This document shows positions 26,842-35,905 of a stretch of DNA of 64,000 bases, in pieces (position 1 is the stretch's first letter; each line of letters opens with the position of its first letter). The stretch lies in contig JADKBN010000017.1 in assembly GCA_016715065.1 (NCBI GenBank), forward strand, positions 124,001 to 188,000, given 5' to 3'. Made by a program: the position numbers and the translations under genes. This DNA is from Fibrobacterota bacterium. GTDB taxonomy: Bacteria > Fibrobacterota > Fibrobacteria > UBA5070. The notes beneath the pieces were generated by a model. The model was not told the origin of the DNA. It was given only the letters and a program-made list of their open reading frames with translations, and made no database searches.

Positions 26842-29800
26842 GGTTTGGCCTCGCGCTCGAGGGGACGGCGTGCGGGCACGACCACCGTCCGGGGAAAGGG
26901 GATTTCGGCGAGCACATCGGAGTCTTCCGCCGATTGCAATCGCAGCACGCCACCGTGGAAGACGCCTGGGTGGGTCGCGCGCAGGGAAAAGCGGTGTTCG
27001 GAGGAATGGAACGCGTCCACCCGGAACCACTCTTTGACGGAATGTGTCCTGGCTTCCTTGTTCACCGAGCCGGCCTGTGGGGTTTCCGAGTCCACGAATC
27101 GGATGTGGTCCTGCGGGAAGGTCCAGCCGCCCGGAACCTCCAGCGTCAGACGCCCTCCTTGGGTGCGTCGGGTGCGGTTTCGGATCCGAACGGCCAATTG
27201 GAGGTCGTCGTCCAGGTGGAGGGTGTCCGGGAAGGGACCTGTTTTGTCTTCCACCGACCATGCCAGCTCGATGTCCTTCGCCAGTCCGTTCGCCTCGGGT
27301 TCGAAGAGCCCGTGACCCACCAGATCGGCCTGGAGCCTTCGCGATTCGCTCCCGGACCATTTGATCTCCACGCCCGTGGTCCCGCGTGGGAGTTTGACGG
27401 AACCTGTCCCACGGACCAGCTCCAGCGCCCGCCAGGCGCCGGAATCCGTCCGCCATTGCACGCGCGAGCGCGCCGAGGGAGGGCCGCAGGTCTCGCGGGC
27501 GCGCAGAAGCGTGCGGAGGGGCCAGACTCCCCGGAAATCGTCGCTATCGGCCAAGCCCTCGCAGAGGGATTCCAGGGCCGGTTGCGCCTGGGAGGCCAGG
27601 CCCGATCCGAGCGCGGCCCAGGCCTGGATCGCATGGGCCTGCATCCGCTCACCGGAGGAGTTTCCCCAGGGGAGGATCTCGCTGGAAAAAGGTGGGCAGT
27701 TTCGCGCCTGGGCGATCCCTCTTTCCCCGAAGCCCAGCCGGCTCCATGCCTGGGACACCAGATGGCATGCGGTGGCTCCTGACGGATTTTGACCGAGTCG
27801 CTCCAGCCGCGCGGAATCCCGGGCCTTGGCGGAAATAGTGAGGAACAGGGCGTGGGCGATGGGAGGCAGATCCTTCTCCGGAAGCATCCGGAAAGCGGAA
27901 TCGAGGTCGGGGAGACTCCGCTCGGAGATCCCGAAGCCGAGTGCGCGGGCGTCCTGCAGGAAGGCGTAGTTCGACAACATGGACCAGATCCCTCCCGGCG
28001 CGTTCCGGTCGGAGTCGTAGGCCTGGAAAATGTAGGCCGCATCCATGGCTTCCTTGACCAAGGCCAGCAACCGCTTTTGGCGCGCCACCACCGAATCGCG
28101 AGGTCGGCCGGGAAACAGCGTGTCCAGGTAGAGGGCCTTCCAGGAATCGGCCAAGGTACTCCCCTCGCCGTTCCAAAGGGATTGGAGGAGCCGCGATCGG
28201 AGGAGATCCCGGGCGCGTTCGGCGTCGGTGGTGGTCACGCGCAAACGGGTGGAGTCCAGACGAAGCGGGTGCATGGAGAACGACAATTTCTGAACCAGCC
28301 GCGATTCCAGAAGGCGCGAGAGGCTGGAGGTCCGTGCGGGCTTGGCGGGGATCCGGATCTGGGATCCGACGCCGGGAACCAAGGATCCATCCACGAAAAG
28401 CTCCACGCTCGCCGTTCCCTCCCCCAGGGCGTGGAGGTTCGCCGTGTGGAAACCATCCCGGGCGATGGGGAAGGACCAATTTCCTTGGCGGGATCCAAGA
28501 ATCTCCACAGGACCGCGCAAGGAGAGGGTGGCCGTGCGTCCATGGAGCGCGCGCGGAAAGCGGATCCTCACCATGGCGGTGTCGGTCATGGCCAGTTCGC
28601 GGGGCAGGTCCATGGCCACTGGTTCCCGGTGGACCACCGCCACCACGGTGTCTTGGGCCACAAGCGTGCTGCCGGCCATTCCTGTCACCCCCACCCGCAG
28701 GCGTGCGGTGCCCTCGGGGATGCCCAGGTGGACCACCAGGCTGTCGGAGTCCAGCGGAATCGACGCGCCCACCCACGTGCGGCCCGGAGCCGATCCGATG
28801 CTCGCCCTGCGGGGCTCGGTGGAGGACGATTCCTGTCTGCGGGGGTAGGGGCGGTCGAATTCGAATTCCCACCATCCGGCTTCCTGATCGTTCTTCGAGT
28901 TGGAACGATGGAATCCGCCCTCCCCGAACCGGCTATGACGGAATTCGGCAAGGCGGCTTCCCTGGCTCCACCACGAGACCTGCACGGCGGGTTCGGTAGG
29001 ATCGAACTCCTCGGAGGACGGGAGATCGGAAAATTCCAGGGAATCGGCGCCGGATGTGGTCCAGAACCACGACACCTTCCCCGCAACGCGAGCAGGCAGG
29101 GATAGCACGGCGCGCAGGGAATCGGGGAATCCGGCGAGCGGAGAAACTCTCAGGGTGGGACGGGCCTCTCGGGGACGCCCCACATGGAATCGTTTGCGCC
29201 AGGTTGCCAGGGCGTCGCCGTCCGGGCCGGCAAGCGAGGGGTCGTACCGGTGCACCACCAGATCGACGAATCCCTTCCAATGCGGCCCCACAACCAGCGG
29301 AAGGCGGTTGGCGCCCACCCTGGAGACCACCGCCCGGTGGACCAGGATGTGGTTGGGGCCGATCACCTGGACCAGGGCCAAGGAGGGGCTCTGGGCTTCC
29401 CAGGAGGCCAACAGGGTGTCGCCTGGGGTGAGTTCGTCCTGCGCCTGTGGCGGCTTCCCAGGGCCGGAGGCGGATGTGGTTGTGGTTGCCGTAAAGCGAG
29501 ACGGCTTGGGTGCGGCACTGGGGGGCTTGGCCAAGGTCTGGGATGCCCAGGAGGCCGGGAGCGGGTCGTAGATCTTCCAAGTGTCGGTGTCGGGGTCGTG
29601 TTGCAGGGGCAACTGCGAGCGCACGCCGGTGCCGGGGGTTCCCCGTACGGTGAGTTCGGCGGATAGGTCGGCATGGGTCAGGGCAGCATCGGAGGGGGGG
29701 AGGCGTTCGCGCAAGGCCAGTTCCACAGTGGTCCCGGACAAGAGGTTGGTGTCCAGCTGGCCCACCTTCAAGAGGGGCGAACTGACCTGCAAGCGAAGCG

Positions 29801-31421
29801 GGATGCCGTCCTGCGCCAGGCCCTGGAAGTCCACCACCACCGCGGTGATCCGCACCTGCGCGCCGATCGCCTGGAAGTGGAGGCGAGGTTCGCGCCCGAA
29901 CGACAGCGCCTGCTGGACCAGAACCTCGGAGACACCGCGCCCAAAGGGGGATTCCAGCGTGGCCTGGGCTCGCAGGGTCCCGGTGCGCCAGAAAAACTGC
30001 GCGTCCGTGGGATCCACCTGGGTGGATGTCTTGCCGTCCGGCGCCAGAGGGGTGCGGAAGGTGGTGTCGAATCCAAACGGGTTCCGGTCGGGAACGAGGA
30101 TCCGATAGTTGCGACAGAAGCGGTTGTCCTGGACAAATGGTGATGTGTTGGCCGAGACGTCTTCCCGAAACCGGATCCGCCATCGGACGGAATCCGTCTT
30201 CATGGACGAATCCGGGGCCAGGGTGCGCAACTGGAGCCCAGGGAAGCGGCAGAGACCCCTGCTGAGGGAAGTGAGCGATGCCGATCCGGGATTGGCGCGG
30301 GGATTTTCCACCACGAAAGGGAACTCGCGCCACGAGTTTTCCAGACGGGAGACCACCTTCCAATCTCCCGGTGGGGCGGAATCGGGAATCCTCCACCGCC
30401 ACTGGAGATGGTCCAGCGTTTTGGCCTCGAAGCTCTTGGAAGCCTTGGGGGTATTCGCCCCGTAGGGTGGCTCGATGGACAATTCCAGCGGGACGGTCCC
30501 ATGGAAACCGCTGTGGACCAGGCATCCCACCACCACCGAGTCGCCGGGGCGATAGAGGGTCTGGTGGAGGAAGGGACGCGCGATCGGGACGACGATTTTT
30601 GTCGGTGGCGCGGGGGGTTCGGGGAGGATGCGGTCTGTGGGGATTTCATCCCATTGCGTCCCATACAACCGATCGAAACTTGTGCCGGAACGCTCCGGGG
30701 GCGTTCCGATCCGCATGCGTGTGAAGCGGGGACCCTGCCGGACCAGCACCTGGGTTCCTGCCGAGAGCGGAACGTTCAGGTTTCCCGACGAGTCGGTGGC
30801 TCGCGCCAGGTGAGGGGGCGTTTGCGGAGGCATGAACACTTGGGCGCCCACCAAGGGTTTTCCGGAAGTGCGATCGAAGACCGAAATCCGGTGTTGGTGC
30901 GATTCGAGGCTGGTGACGATCACCAGAGGCCCTTCCACTTGCAAGGCTTTGCGGATTTCCAGGTAGTGGGCCGCCATCGGTTGGCTGGTGTCGTCGTGGA
31001 GCACGTACATGGTGGACGGATCGCTTGGGGGCAGCTCTGGCTCTGGCTTGCGGGAGACCCACTCGTTGGGGATCGTCGCGCGGAGTTCCAGGTAGGCGCC
31101 TCCCAGCGAGCGGCTCACGGAATCGAGATCGATCCGGTGGGTCCAGCAGGCGCCGGCCCGCGAGGGCTTCCGGATCCGCCAGCTGGCCAATGGCGTGAAG
31201 GTCGGCTTGTCGGTGGAGAAGGTGTCGGGGGTGGCGGCCAGGATCTTAAGATCGAACGAGTCCATGGATGTCGCCTGGATAGGGTAGGCCTTGGCGACCT
31301 CCGACGGGACCACGGCGCCGGGGACGGGAAACACCAGGGAGGTGTCGGGATGGAAGAACGGTTTGCCCGACGCGAAAGCTCCTATCGCGGCCAACAGGGC
31401 GGGAATTTGGATGAGAGGCAT
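26838..31421 (-). CDS. Alpha-2-macroglobulin-like large exported protein
   Basis: 1527 residues from MPLIQIPALLAAIGAFASG, a good signal peptide with GGAG upstream; the frame stays open about 30 codons further but without signal character. An MG2-like block (LYRPGDSVVVGCLVHSG) lies near residue 310. A helix-rich stretch at about residues 1075-1300 (from ARDLLRSRLLQSLWNGEG onward) matches the position of the thioester-containing helical domain. No CGEQ motif is seen, so it should not form a covalent trap, as in MagD-type bacterial macroglobulins. It is first in a two-gene operon with the shorter paralogue. No PBP1C gene, a common partner, is in the window. Confidence 0.68.
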   Translation of the reverse strand: MPLIQIPALLAAIGAFASGKPFFHPDTSLVFPVPGAVVPSEVAKAYPIQATSMDSFDLKILAATPDTFSTDKPTFTPLASWRIRKPSRAGACWTHRIDLDSVSRSLGGAYLELRATIPNEWVSRKPEPELPPSDPSTMYVLHDDTSQPMAAHYLEIRKALQVEGPLVIVTSLESHQHRISVFDRTSGKPLVGAQVFMPPQTPPHLARATDSSGNLNVPLSAGTQVLVRQGPRFTRMRIGTPPERSGTSFDRLYGTQWDEIPTDRILPEPPAPPTKIVVPIARPFLHQTLYRPGDSVVVGCLVHSGFHGTVPLELSIEPPYGANTPKASKSFEAKTLDHLQWRWRIPDSAPPGDWKVVSRLENSWREFPFVVENPRANPGSASLTSLSRGLCRFPGLQLRTLAPDSSMKTDSVRWRIRFREDVSANTSPFVQDNRFCRNYRILVPDRNPFGFDTTFRTPLAPDGKTSTQVDPTDAQFFWRTGTLRAQATLESPFGRGVSEVLVQQALSFGREPRLHFQAIGAQVRITAVVVDFQGLAQDGIPLRLQVSSPLLKVGQLDTNLLSGTTVELALRERLPPSDAALTHADLSAELTVRGTPGTGVRSQLPLQHDPDTDTWKIYDPLPASWASQTLAKPPSAAPKPSRFTATTTTSASGPGKPPQAQDELTPGDTLLASWEAQSPSLALVQVIGPNHILVHRAVVSRVGANRLPLVVGPHWKGFVDLVVHRYDPSLAGPDGDALATWRKRFHVGRPREARPTLRVSPLAGFPDSLRAVLSLPARVAGKVSWFWTTSGADSLEFSDLPSSEEFDPTEPAVQVSWWSQGSRLAEFRHSRFGEGGFHRSNSKNDQEAGWWEFEFDRPYPRRQESSSTEPRRASIGSAPGRTWVGASIPLDSDSLVVHLGIPEGTARLRVGVTGMAGSTLVAQDTVVAVVHREPVAMDLPRELAMTDTAMVRIRFPRALHGRTATLSLRGPVEILGSRQGNWSFPIARDGFHTANLHALGEGTASVELFVDGSLVPGVGSQIRIPAKPARTSSLSRLLESRLVQKLSFSMHPLRLDSTRLRVTTTDAERARDLLRSRLLQSLWNGEGSTLADSWKALYLDTLFPGRPRDSVVARQKRLLALVKEAMDAAYIFQAYDSDRNAPGGIWSMLSNYAFLQDARALGFGISERSLPDLDSAFRMLPEKDLPPIAHALFLTISAKARDSARLERLGQNPSGATACHLVSQAWSRLGFGERGIAQARNCPPFSSEILPWGNSSGERMQAHAIQAWAALGSGLASQAQPALESLCEGLADSDDFRGVWPLRTLLRARETCGPPSARSRVQWRTDSGAWRALELVRGTGSVKLPRGTTGVEIKWSGSESRRLQADLVGHGLFEPEANGLAKDIELAWSVEDKTGPFPDTLHLDDDLQLAVRIRNRTRRTQGGRLTLEVPGGWTFPQDHIRFVDSETPQAGSVNKEARTHSVKEWFRVDAFHSSEHRFSLRATHPGVFHGGVLRLQSAEDSDVLAEIPFPRTVVVPARRPLEREAKP

Positions 31422-31515
31422 CGAGCATGCTCCGGAAACAAGGAGATCACCTACCAGGGACAAATTTAGGCAACAAGTCGTGTGGGGCGGATCGCTGCGA
31501 GAGGCATATGCCAAC

Positions 31516-31560
31516 TCCGCCGATGTAGGGACGCAAAATTCTGCGTCCCTACATCGGCGG
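31516..31560. repeat. Palindromic hairpin element, copy b (possible terminator of the GNAT gene)
   Basis: Perfect 19-bp arms, beginning CCGCCGATGTAGG and ending CCTACATCGGCGG, around a 6-base centre. It overlaps the last codons and stop of the GNAT gene and sits about 95 bp before the macroglobulin operon start. It is followed by GGCATCACGGTCGCGATCG, like copy a at 18168. Confidence 0.75.
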
Positions 31561-32145
31561 GGGCATCACGGTCGCGATCGAAATCGCCGGATTTTCACGC
31601 TCGATCTTGTAATGCACATACCGGGAGATTTTCCCGGCGATCTCCTTCTCGGCGACGTGGGAAACGATTCCTCCGATCTTTTGCATCGCTCTCTGGGAGC
31701 GGACATTGCGAACGTCCACATGGAACCAGATGGTTCGCACCTGCGAGAACGCGTGTCGCATCATCAGCTCCTTGAGCTCGCGATTGGCTTTGCCTCCCCA
31801 GTGGGAAGTGGCCAGGAACGTGAACCCGATGGAGACCTCCGAGCGGGAAAGATCCCACTCGTAGTAGCGCGAGCTTCCGATCGCCGTGTGGGTCGCGAGG
31901 TCTTCCACGATCAGGGCGCCACCGGAATCCAGGGCCGCATCGAACCATTGCTGGAATTCCGTTTCTCGATATCGGGTCGGGGAAGGATGTCCCGCCCAGA
32001 TCGCAGGGTCGGAGGCCGCAGTGAACAGCGACAGGAAATCGTGGGGATCCAGCGGTCGAACCGACAGGGACTCGCCCTGGAGGCGGGGTTGCCAAAGGTT
32101 GGATGCGTCGGACGGCATAGGTTTCAAAATACCACGCTTTGGCAT
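31549..32145 (-). CDS. GNAT-family N-acetyltransferase (RimJ/RimL-like)
   Basis: 198 residues without signal peptide. The order of elements fits GNAT enzymes that acetylate N-termini or small amines: SLSVRPLDPHDF at the start, GSSRYYEWDLSRSEVSIGFTFL in the middle, and HVDVRNVRSQRAMQKIGG as the acetyl-CoA and C-terminal motif. The ATG at 32145 is used here; a second ATG at 32118 is also possible. The substrate is unknown. The gene ends inside a perfect hairpin. Confidence 0.85.
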   Translation of the reverse strand: MPKRGILKPMPSDASNLWQPRLQGESLSVRPLDPHDFLSLFTAASDPAIWAGHPSPTRYRETEFQQWFDAALDSGGALIVEDLATHTAIGSSRYYEWDLSRSEVSIGFTFLATSHWGGKANRELKELMMRHAFSQVRTIWFHVDVRNVRSQRAMQKIGGIVSHVAEKEIAGKISRYVHYKIERENPAISIATVMPPPM

Positions 32146-32386
32146 CTGGCAAGGATGCTTCGAGCTTCTGATCCAAAATCAAAAGACGACGCTGCCATGC
32201 TGGATTTGATCCTTGCCGGCGGGAATACGCTGGTGGATGCGCGGGCCAAGGTCTACAGGTTTCATCAGGTGGAGCTCTCCGCAGCGGAGTACCACTTGTA
32301 CCATCCAACGCTGAATGATGTACGCAAGATGCATGGACGGATGACAAAAGATGTCCGAAAGAAACACCAGGATGCCAAGGTGGTAC
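32146..32386 (+). pseudogene. Truncated, internally deleted copy of the lipoprotein gene at 36585
   Basis: About 85-90% identical to 36755-37100. It lacks 114 nt corresponding to 36857-36970, an in-frame loss flanked by the short direct repeat GGTCT in the intact gene. It has neither the signal peptide nor the C-terminus. Its right edge joins directly to the middle of the dispersed repeat at GGTACTAACGCCGTACC. Confidence 0.75.
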
Positions 32387-32590
32387 TAACGCCGTACCTC
32401 TGGACTCCGGCGCCGGGGGACTCTAGCTGGAACGGCCACACCGGCTCGCCGGGGAGGTGGGTGCAATGGACGCTGAGGCATACGGGCTGACGGAATCAGG
32501 ATCGCGATCGACATCTTCATGACACTGGCCGTTCCATTTTTCGAGCCCCCGGACCCCCTTGATTTGGCTGGAATGGCGGATGGCAACGCA
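32387..32590 (+). repeat. Dispersed structured repeat, partial copy 4
   Basis: Begins within the loop of the H4 hairpin, so its left half is missing. It retains the outer inverted repeat (left arm GGGGGACTC then GGAACGGCCA near 32413-32438; right arm TGGCCGTTCC near 32525 then CGAGCCCCC). Confidence 0.75.
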
Positions 32591-32707
32591 TAATCCATGA
32601 AACTTCACTGCTAGGTGACAGTGATGGGTTGCGTTGGTGTCGGATAGGCAAAGCTTCTGGATCCAAGAAGTTGTCTCGCAACCGTAAAACACAGTGGAGG
32701 GATAGCC

Positions 32708-33241
32708 ATGCACACCAGGCTTCTCGTTTCAATGCTCATGGCCTCGACAGTTGGAGCGGCCACCTTTTCAACGCTTCCCGGAGCACTCAAGCAAATTCTG
32801 CCGTCCGGCCAAAAAGCCTTCAAGACGAAGTTCGTCGCGACCACCGCACAGGCCAATGCCCTCAATGCATTCGGAGACGGCGACTTTCGGGAAGGGGATG
32901 CTTACGACGTCTATTACTCAAAGGACCCGGATGGCAAGATCACATCCATGGCCATCCAGTTGGAGGAGTACCAGCCCAAGTGGAAGTCCAGACACAACTG
33001 GGTGATCGGTCTAGGGAACGATGGAAAGCTCAGTGGTATCGGAATTGTCGAATTGACCGACAAGTACTCATACCCGCTCGCCCAGCCGGAATGGTTGAAA
33101 CGGTTTTCCGGCAAACCCGCCGCGCAGATGGCGTTTGGAAACGGCGTGGATGCCATCTCTGGCGCTTCTGCGTCATCGCAACTACTGATCGAATCCATCC
33201 ATCGCGCGGCCTATATCGCCTCACAAGTGAAGCTGCCATGA
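32708..33241 (+). CDS. Exported FMN-binding-domain protein
   Basis: 177 residues with a signal peptide (MHTRLLVSMLMASTVGAA). The C-terminal motif DAISGASASS at residues 148-157 corresponds to the S-G-A-T site where FMN is covalently attached in RnfG/NqrC/NosR-type domains; here Ser154 replaces the usual Thr. GGAGGG precedes the ATG. It is first in a three-gene operon with a haem-c lipoprotein and a DUF5777 barrel, which points to an envelope electron-transfer module. Whether FMN is covalently bound with Ser at this site is uncertain. Confidence 0.8.
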   Translation: MHTRLLVSMLMASTVGAATFSTLPGALKQILPSGQKAFKTKFVATTAQANALNAFGDGDFREGDAYDVYYSKDPDGKITSMAIQLEEYQPKWKSRHNWVIGLGNDGKLSGIGIVELTDKYSYPLAQPEWLKRFSGKPAAQMAFGNGVDAISGASASSQLLIESIHRAAYIASQVKLP

Positions 33242-33279
33242 AGGAATGGACGACAAACGCATCACGAGGAGGAACGGAA

Positions 33280-33597
33280 ATGGGCAAGTGGATTGTGGCT
33301 ACACTCGTTTTGGCTTCGTTGACGCTGCTGGGTTGCGGCGAAAACGAGCAGTTGCTCGCGACGGAAACCCCGTACGACTCGTCGAGTGTCTCTTGGGTCA
33401 CCGTGCGCCCCCTCATCGCGAACTATTGCTCGCGATGTCATGCCACCTTCCTGAGAGAGTCGGAAGCAAGGCGATCGGCAGGGGAGATGGTGGAGGTTCT
33501 TGAGGAGAACCCGATGCACGGAATCGGGGCCGTGGATGCAATGACCAAAACGGAATGGAACATCCTCGTGGATTGGGCGAACGGAGTCAAAAAATGA
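33280..33597 (+). CDS. Haem-c lipoprotein (single CxxCH)
   Basis: 105 residues. Signal with lipobox LLGC (Cys near residue 18), then one haem-binding motif CSRCH at residues 50-54 within a short 'NYCSRCHATF' region typical of small exported cytochromes. GAGGAGGAA just before the ATG at 33280 decides the start; an in-frame ATG at 33238 overlaps the upstream stop but has no signal-like start. The stop overlaps the next ATG (ATGA), so it is coupled to the DUF5777 gene. It probably passes electrons between the FMN protein and another carrier. Confidence 0.82.
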   Translation: MGKWIVATLVLASLTLLGCGENEQLLATETPYDSSSVSWVTVRPLIANYCSRCHATFLRESEARRSAGEMVEVLEENPMHGIGAVDAMTKTEWNILVDWANGVKK

Positions 33598-34442
33598 CAA
33601 TCATTTTCCATGCTGTGGCGGTGGCCCTGTCGATCTCGTTTGCCGCCTCCGCGCAGGAGTCGATCGACGATCTGTTGGCCGCTCCGACTCCTTCCGTGCC
33701 CGTGCAGGGAACATTCAGGTCCATCTACGTTGTCCAGAACCACAGTGTCGAAACGATCAACAAGGGCGTTCTCAATCTGTTGTTCTCCCACCAATTTGGC
33801 ACGTTGCAAAACGGCTTGGAAGGGGCCTTAGGCCTCGACATGGCCTGTATCCGGATCGGGGCTGATTACGGGGTCACGGACTGGATCGATCTTGGCATCC
33901 AGCGCGACAACAACATCGGCAAGCCCGTGTCCGGGATTGTCAAAAACCGTCTGCTGCGCCAATCCACCGACGGCAAGGTCCCTTTGAGCATCACTTGGCT
34001 TTCCATGGGGTTCCTCGATACGCGCTCAGACGCCGGACTCGACTACTCGCTGACTTTGGAACGCCGTTTTTCCAGTGTCCACCAGCTGATGTTGGCTCGC
34101 AATTTCATGGACAAATTCAGTATCCAAGTTGCTCCAACGCTGGTTCACCGCAACTTGGTTCCAACTTCCGGCGACGACGGGATCGCTCTGGGCGTCGGCT
34201 TCTCCGGACAATATTCCCTCACGCCCACCATCGCCCTCTCGGCTGAGGCCAGCCCGATGTTCACCGGAACGAGCCGTTATGTAAATCCGGAATTTGGCAT
34301 CGGCGTCGACATCGAGACGGGAGGCCACATCTTCCAGTTGCGCCTGTCCAACACGACGTGGATCTCCGAAGACCGCATGTACACGAGGACATGGAACGCT
34401 CCATCGCTGGGGTTCAACCTTTCGCGGACGTTCAAGATGTGA
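33594..34442 (+). CDS. DUF5777-like outer-membrane beta-barrel protein
   Basis: 282 residues with signal peptide (MTIIFHAVAVALSISFAASAQ) and a pattern of amphipathic strands. Motifs include VLNLLFSHQFG near the start and GVDIETGGHIFQLRLSNT near the end, as in DUF5777 barrels that are found next to cytochromes and FMN-binding proteins in Bacteroidota and relatives. It starts in a 4-bp overlap with the haem-c gene. Its role may be to hold or feed the redox partners at the outer membrane, which is an inference. Confidence 0.75.
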   Translation: MTIIFHAVAVALSISFAASAQESIDDLLAAPTPSVPVQGTFRSIYVVQNHSVETINKGVLNLLFSHQFGTLQNGLEGALGLDMACIRIGADYGVTDWIDLGIQRDNNIGKPVSGIVKNRLLRQSTDGKVPLSITWLSMGFLDTRSDAGLDYSLTLERRFSSVHQLMLARNFMDKFSIQVAPTLVHRNLVPTSGDDGIALGVGFSGQYSLTPTIALSAEASPMFTGTSRYVNPEFGIGVDIETGGHIFQLRLSNTTWISEDRMYTRTWNAPSLGFNLSRTFKM

Positions 34443-34449
34443 TTGTCGG

Positions 34450-34995
34450 CTGGCGCCTTGGTTTCTTTTCAACTGCGTTGGGCTTCTTCCGGGGCGGCCC
34501 GGGTGCCGTTTTCACGGGGCTGCCGCGCCCCGTGACCCGCGGCCAGAGGTACTAACGCCGTACCTCTGGACTCCGGCGCCGGGGGACTCGAACTGGAACG
34601 GCCACACTCACTCGCCGGGGAAGTGGGAGGAATGGCTGTTGAGGCATACGGGCTGAAGGCATCAGGGTCGCGATCGAGATCTTCATGACACTGGCCGGTC
34701 CAATATCCGAGTCCCCCGGACCCCCGCCGGTTTGGTTGGATTTGCCAGTTTTGGCAGCGGCATCCGGCATGCCGGATTTTGTCTCCTGCGGATCTTCCCG
34801 CGGACGCTTCGCTAGCCGGGTGAGTGGTCGATGCCCCGAACATCGATCCCCTCTCCCCCGGTGGGGAGAGGGAGAGGGTGAGGGCACTACCCCTTCCTCC
34901 CCGCCAACCTCAGCCACCTCCGTCAACCCAGGTCCGCCGCCCCGAACCCGCTTCGCTGCGCGGCGGCGTGGGCTGGTGGATGAATTTGTTTGCTA
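34450..34995 (+). repeat. Dispersed structured repeat, copy 5 (both modules)
   Basis: Starts 8 bp after the DUF5777 stop with CGGCTGGCGCC. Hairpins: CACGGGGC/GCCCCGTG near 34513 and CCAGAGGTAC/GTACCTCTGG at 34543-34569. The outer arms are GGGGGACTC near 34580 and GAGTCCCCC near 34710. Second module: CCCTCTCCCC/GGGGAGAGGG near 34850-34872, then GCTTCGCTGCGCGGCGG. Confidence 0.85.
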
Positions 34996-35002
34996 TGCGC
35001 AG

Positions 35003-35065
35003 AGGGGAGTTGTTCTAGTTTCCCCAGGATCCGAAACCAATCACCCTGTTCGGGCTAAACACTTT
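35003..35065 (+). promoter_or_regulatory. Shared upstream motif (copy A) before an AT-rich gene
   Basis: GGGGAGTTGTTCTAGTTTCC at about 35004-35023 is identical to 60473-60492. In both places CACCCTGT then CGG follows 15-20 bp later. Both lie 100-200 bp upstream of AT-rich accessory genes (35125 and 60689). It could be a common promoter or an edge mark left by insertion. Confidence 0.4.
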
Positions 35066-35124
35066 GGATAAGCGTAAATGCGTTGTGTTTTCTGTTAACG
35101 GAGAGGCTTGAAGAGGAAGCTTGC

Positions 35125-35640
35125 ATGAATAAAAAATACAGTTCGCCAAACGATCGGCTGAATGCGGCAAAGTCAGAGAGTACGGAGCTTTCGGAGCTTG
35201 CTGCTCTTGCGGAATCGGAATACGAGTTTGTCAAGCTTGCCGTTGCAAGCAATAAGGTTACATCGAACGAGATCCTGCAGAAACTGGCTCCGGAGACCAT
35301 TGCATCCAAACATGATTACGCCATTGCCAAGGCTTTGATTGAACATGCGAATCTGTCGATCGAGACGCGGGATCGCCTTGAAAAACTAACGGAGAAAAAG
35401 CCTCATCCAGAAGTGCCTGGTCTGAAATTCGGTCCGATCGGCAGGTTCCTCGGGGGAGAAAGACAGGATGAAAAGGTTCAAATCGAGTTTGATGAGTTCG
35501 ATACCGGCGGATATTACATTTTTAGATGGAGCGACAAAGATTCAAGTGGCCGCAAATATGACGACTGGGTCGAGGATTTGGAATCTCTAATCGACTATTT
35601 TCAAGAAGCTGGCTCCGCTGTAGAATGGAGTAGCGATTGA
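35125..35640 (+). CDS. Hypothetical cytoplasmic protein, AT-richer than neighbours
   Basis: 171 residues, no signal peptide. The N-terminal 110 residues are helical and charged. A short Gly/aromatic region (GGYYIFRWSDKDSSGRKYDD) near 140-160 ends in a helix. I do not recognise the family. GAGGAAGC lies just upstream of the ATG at 35125. Codon use is more AT-rich than the surrounding genes, and it lies next to decayed insertion sequences, so transfer is likely. Confidence 0.6.
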   Translation: MNKKYSSPNDRLNAAKSESTELSELAALAESEYEFVKLAVASNKVTSNEILQKLAPETIASKHDYAIAKALIEHANLSIETRDRLEKLTEKKPHPEVPGLKFGPIGRFLGGERQDEKVQIEFDEFDTGGYYIFRWSDKDSSGRKYDDWVEDLESLIDYFQEAGSAVEWSSD

Positions 35641-35699
35641 TTCAATTTCAACGATTCGTAAAATCGGATCCTCTTCGCTTGATGGAGCCGCGATGACAG

Positions 35700-35905
35700 A
35701 AAAGCTTGGAATCCAGTCGCCGGCGAGGTTCGGGTATTTGGCCATTTTCTGGGTCTCCCGGGGTGGTTTTCTGACCCCCGCACATAAAGCAAGTTTCCAT
35801 CGTGACAGCTCAACTCTACCAGCGATTCTTCCCCACCTCCCTTGGAAGGTTTCTGTCACGATGGATGACTGGTGAGGTCCATGTTCATGGATCAACGAGC
35901 CTGGT
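35700..35905. other. Non-coding stretch with a 12-bp inverted repeat
   Basis: No gene is supported. CCATCGTGACAG (about 35797) and CTGTCACGATGG (about 35850) form a separated inverted repeat, perhaps an old insertion-sequence end. Confidence 0.3.
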
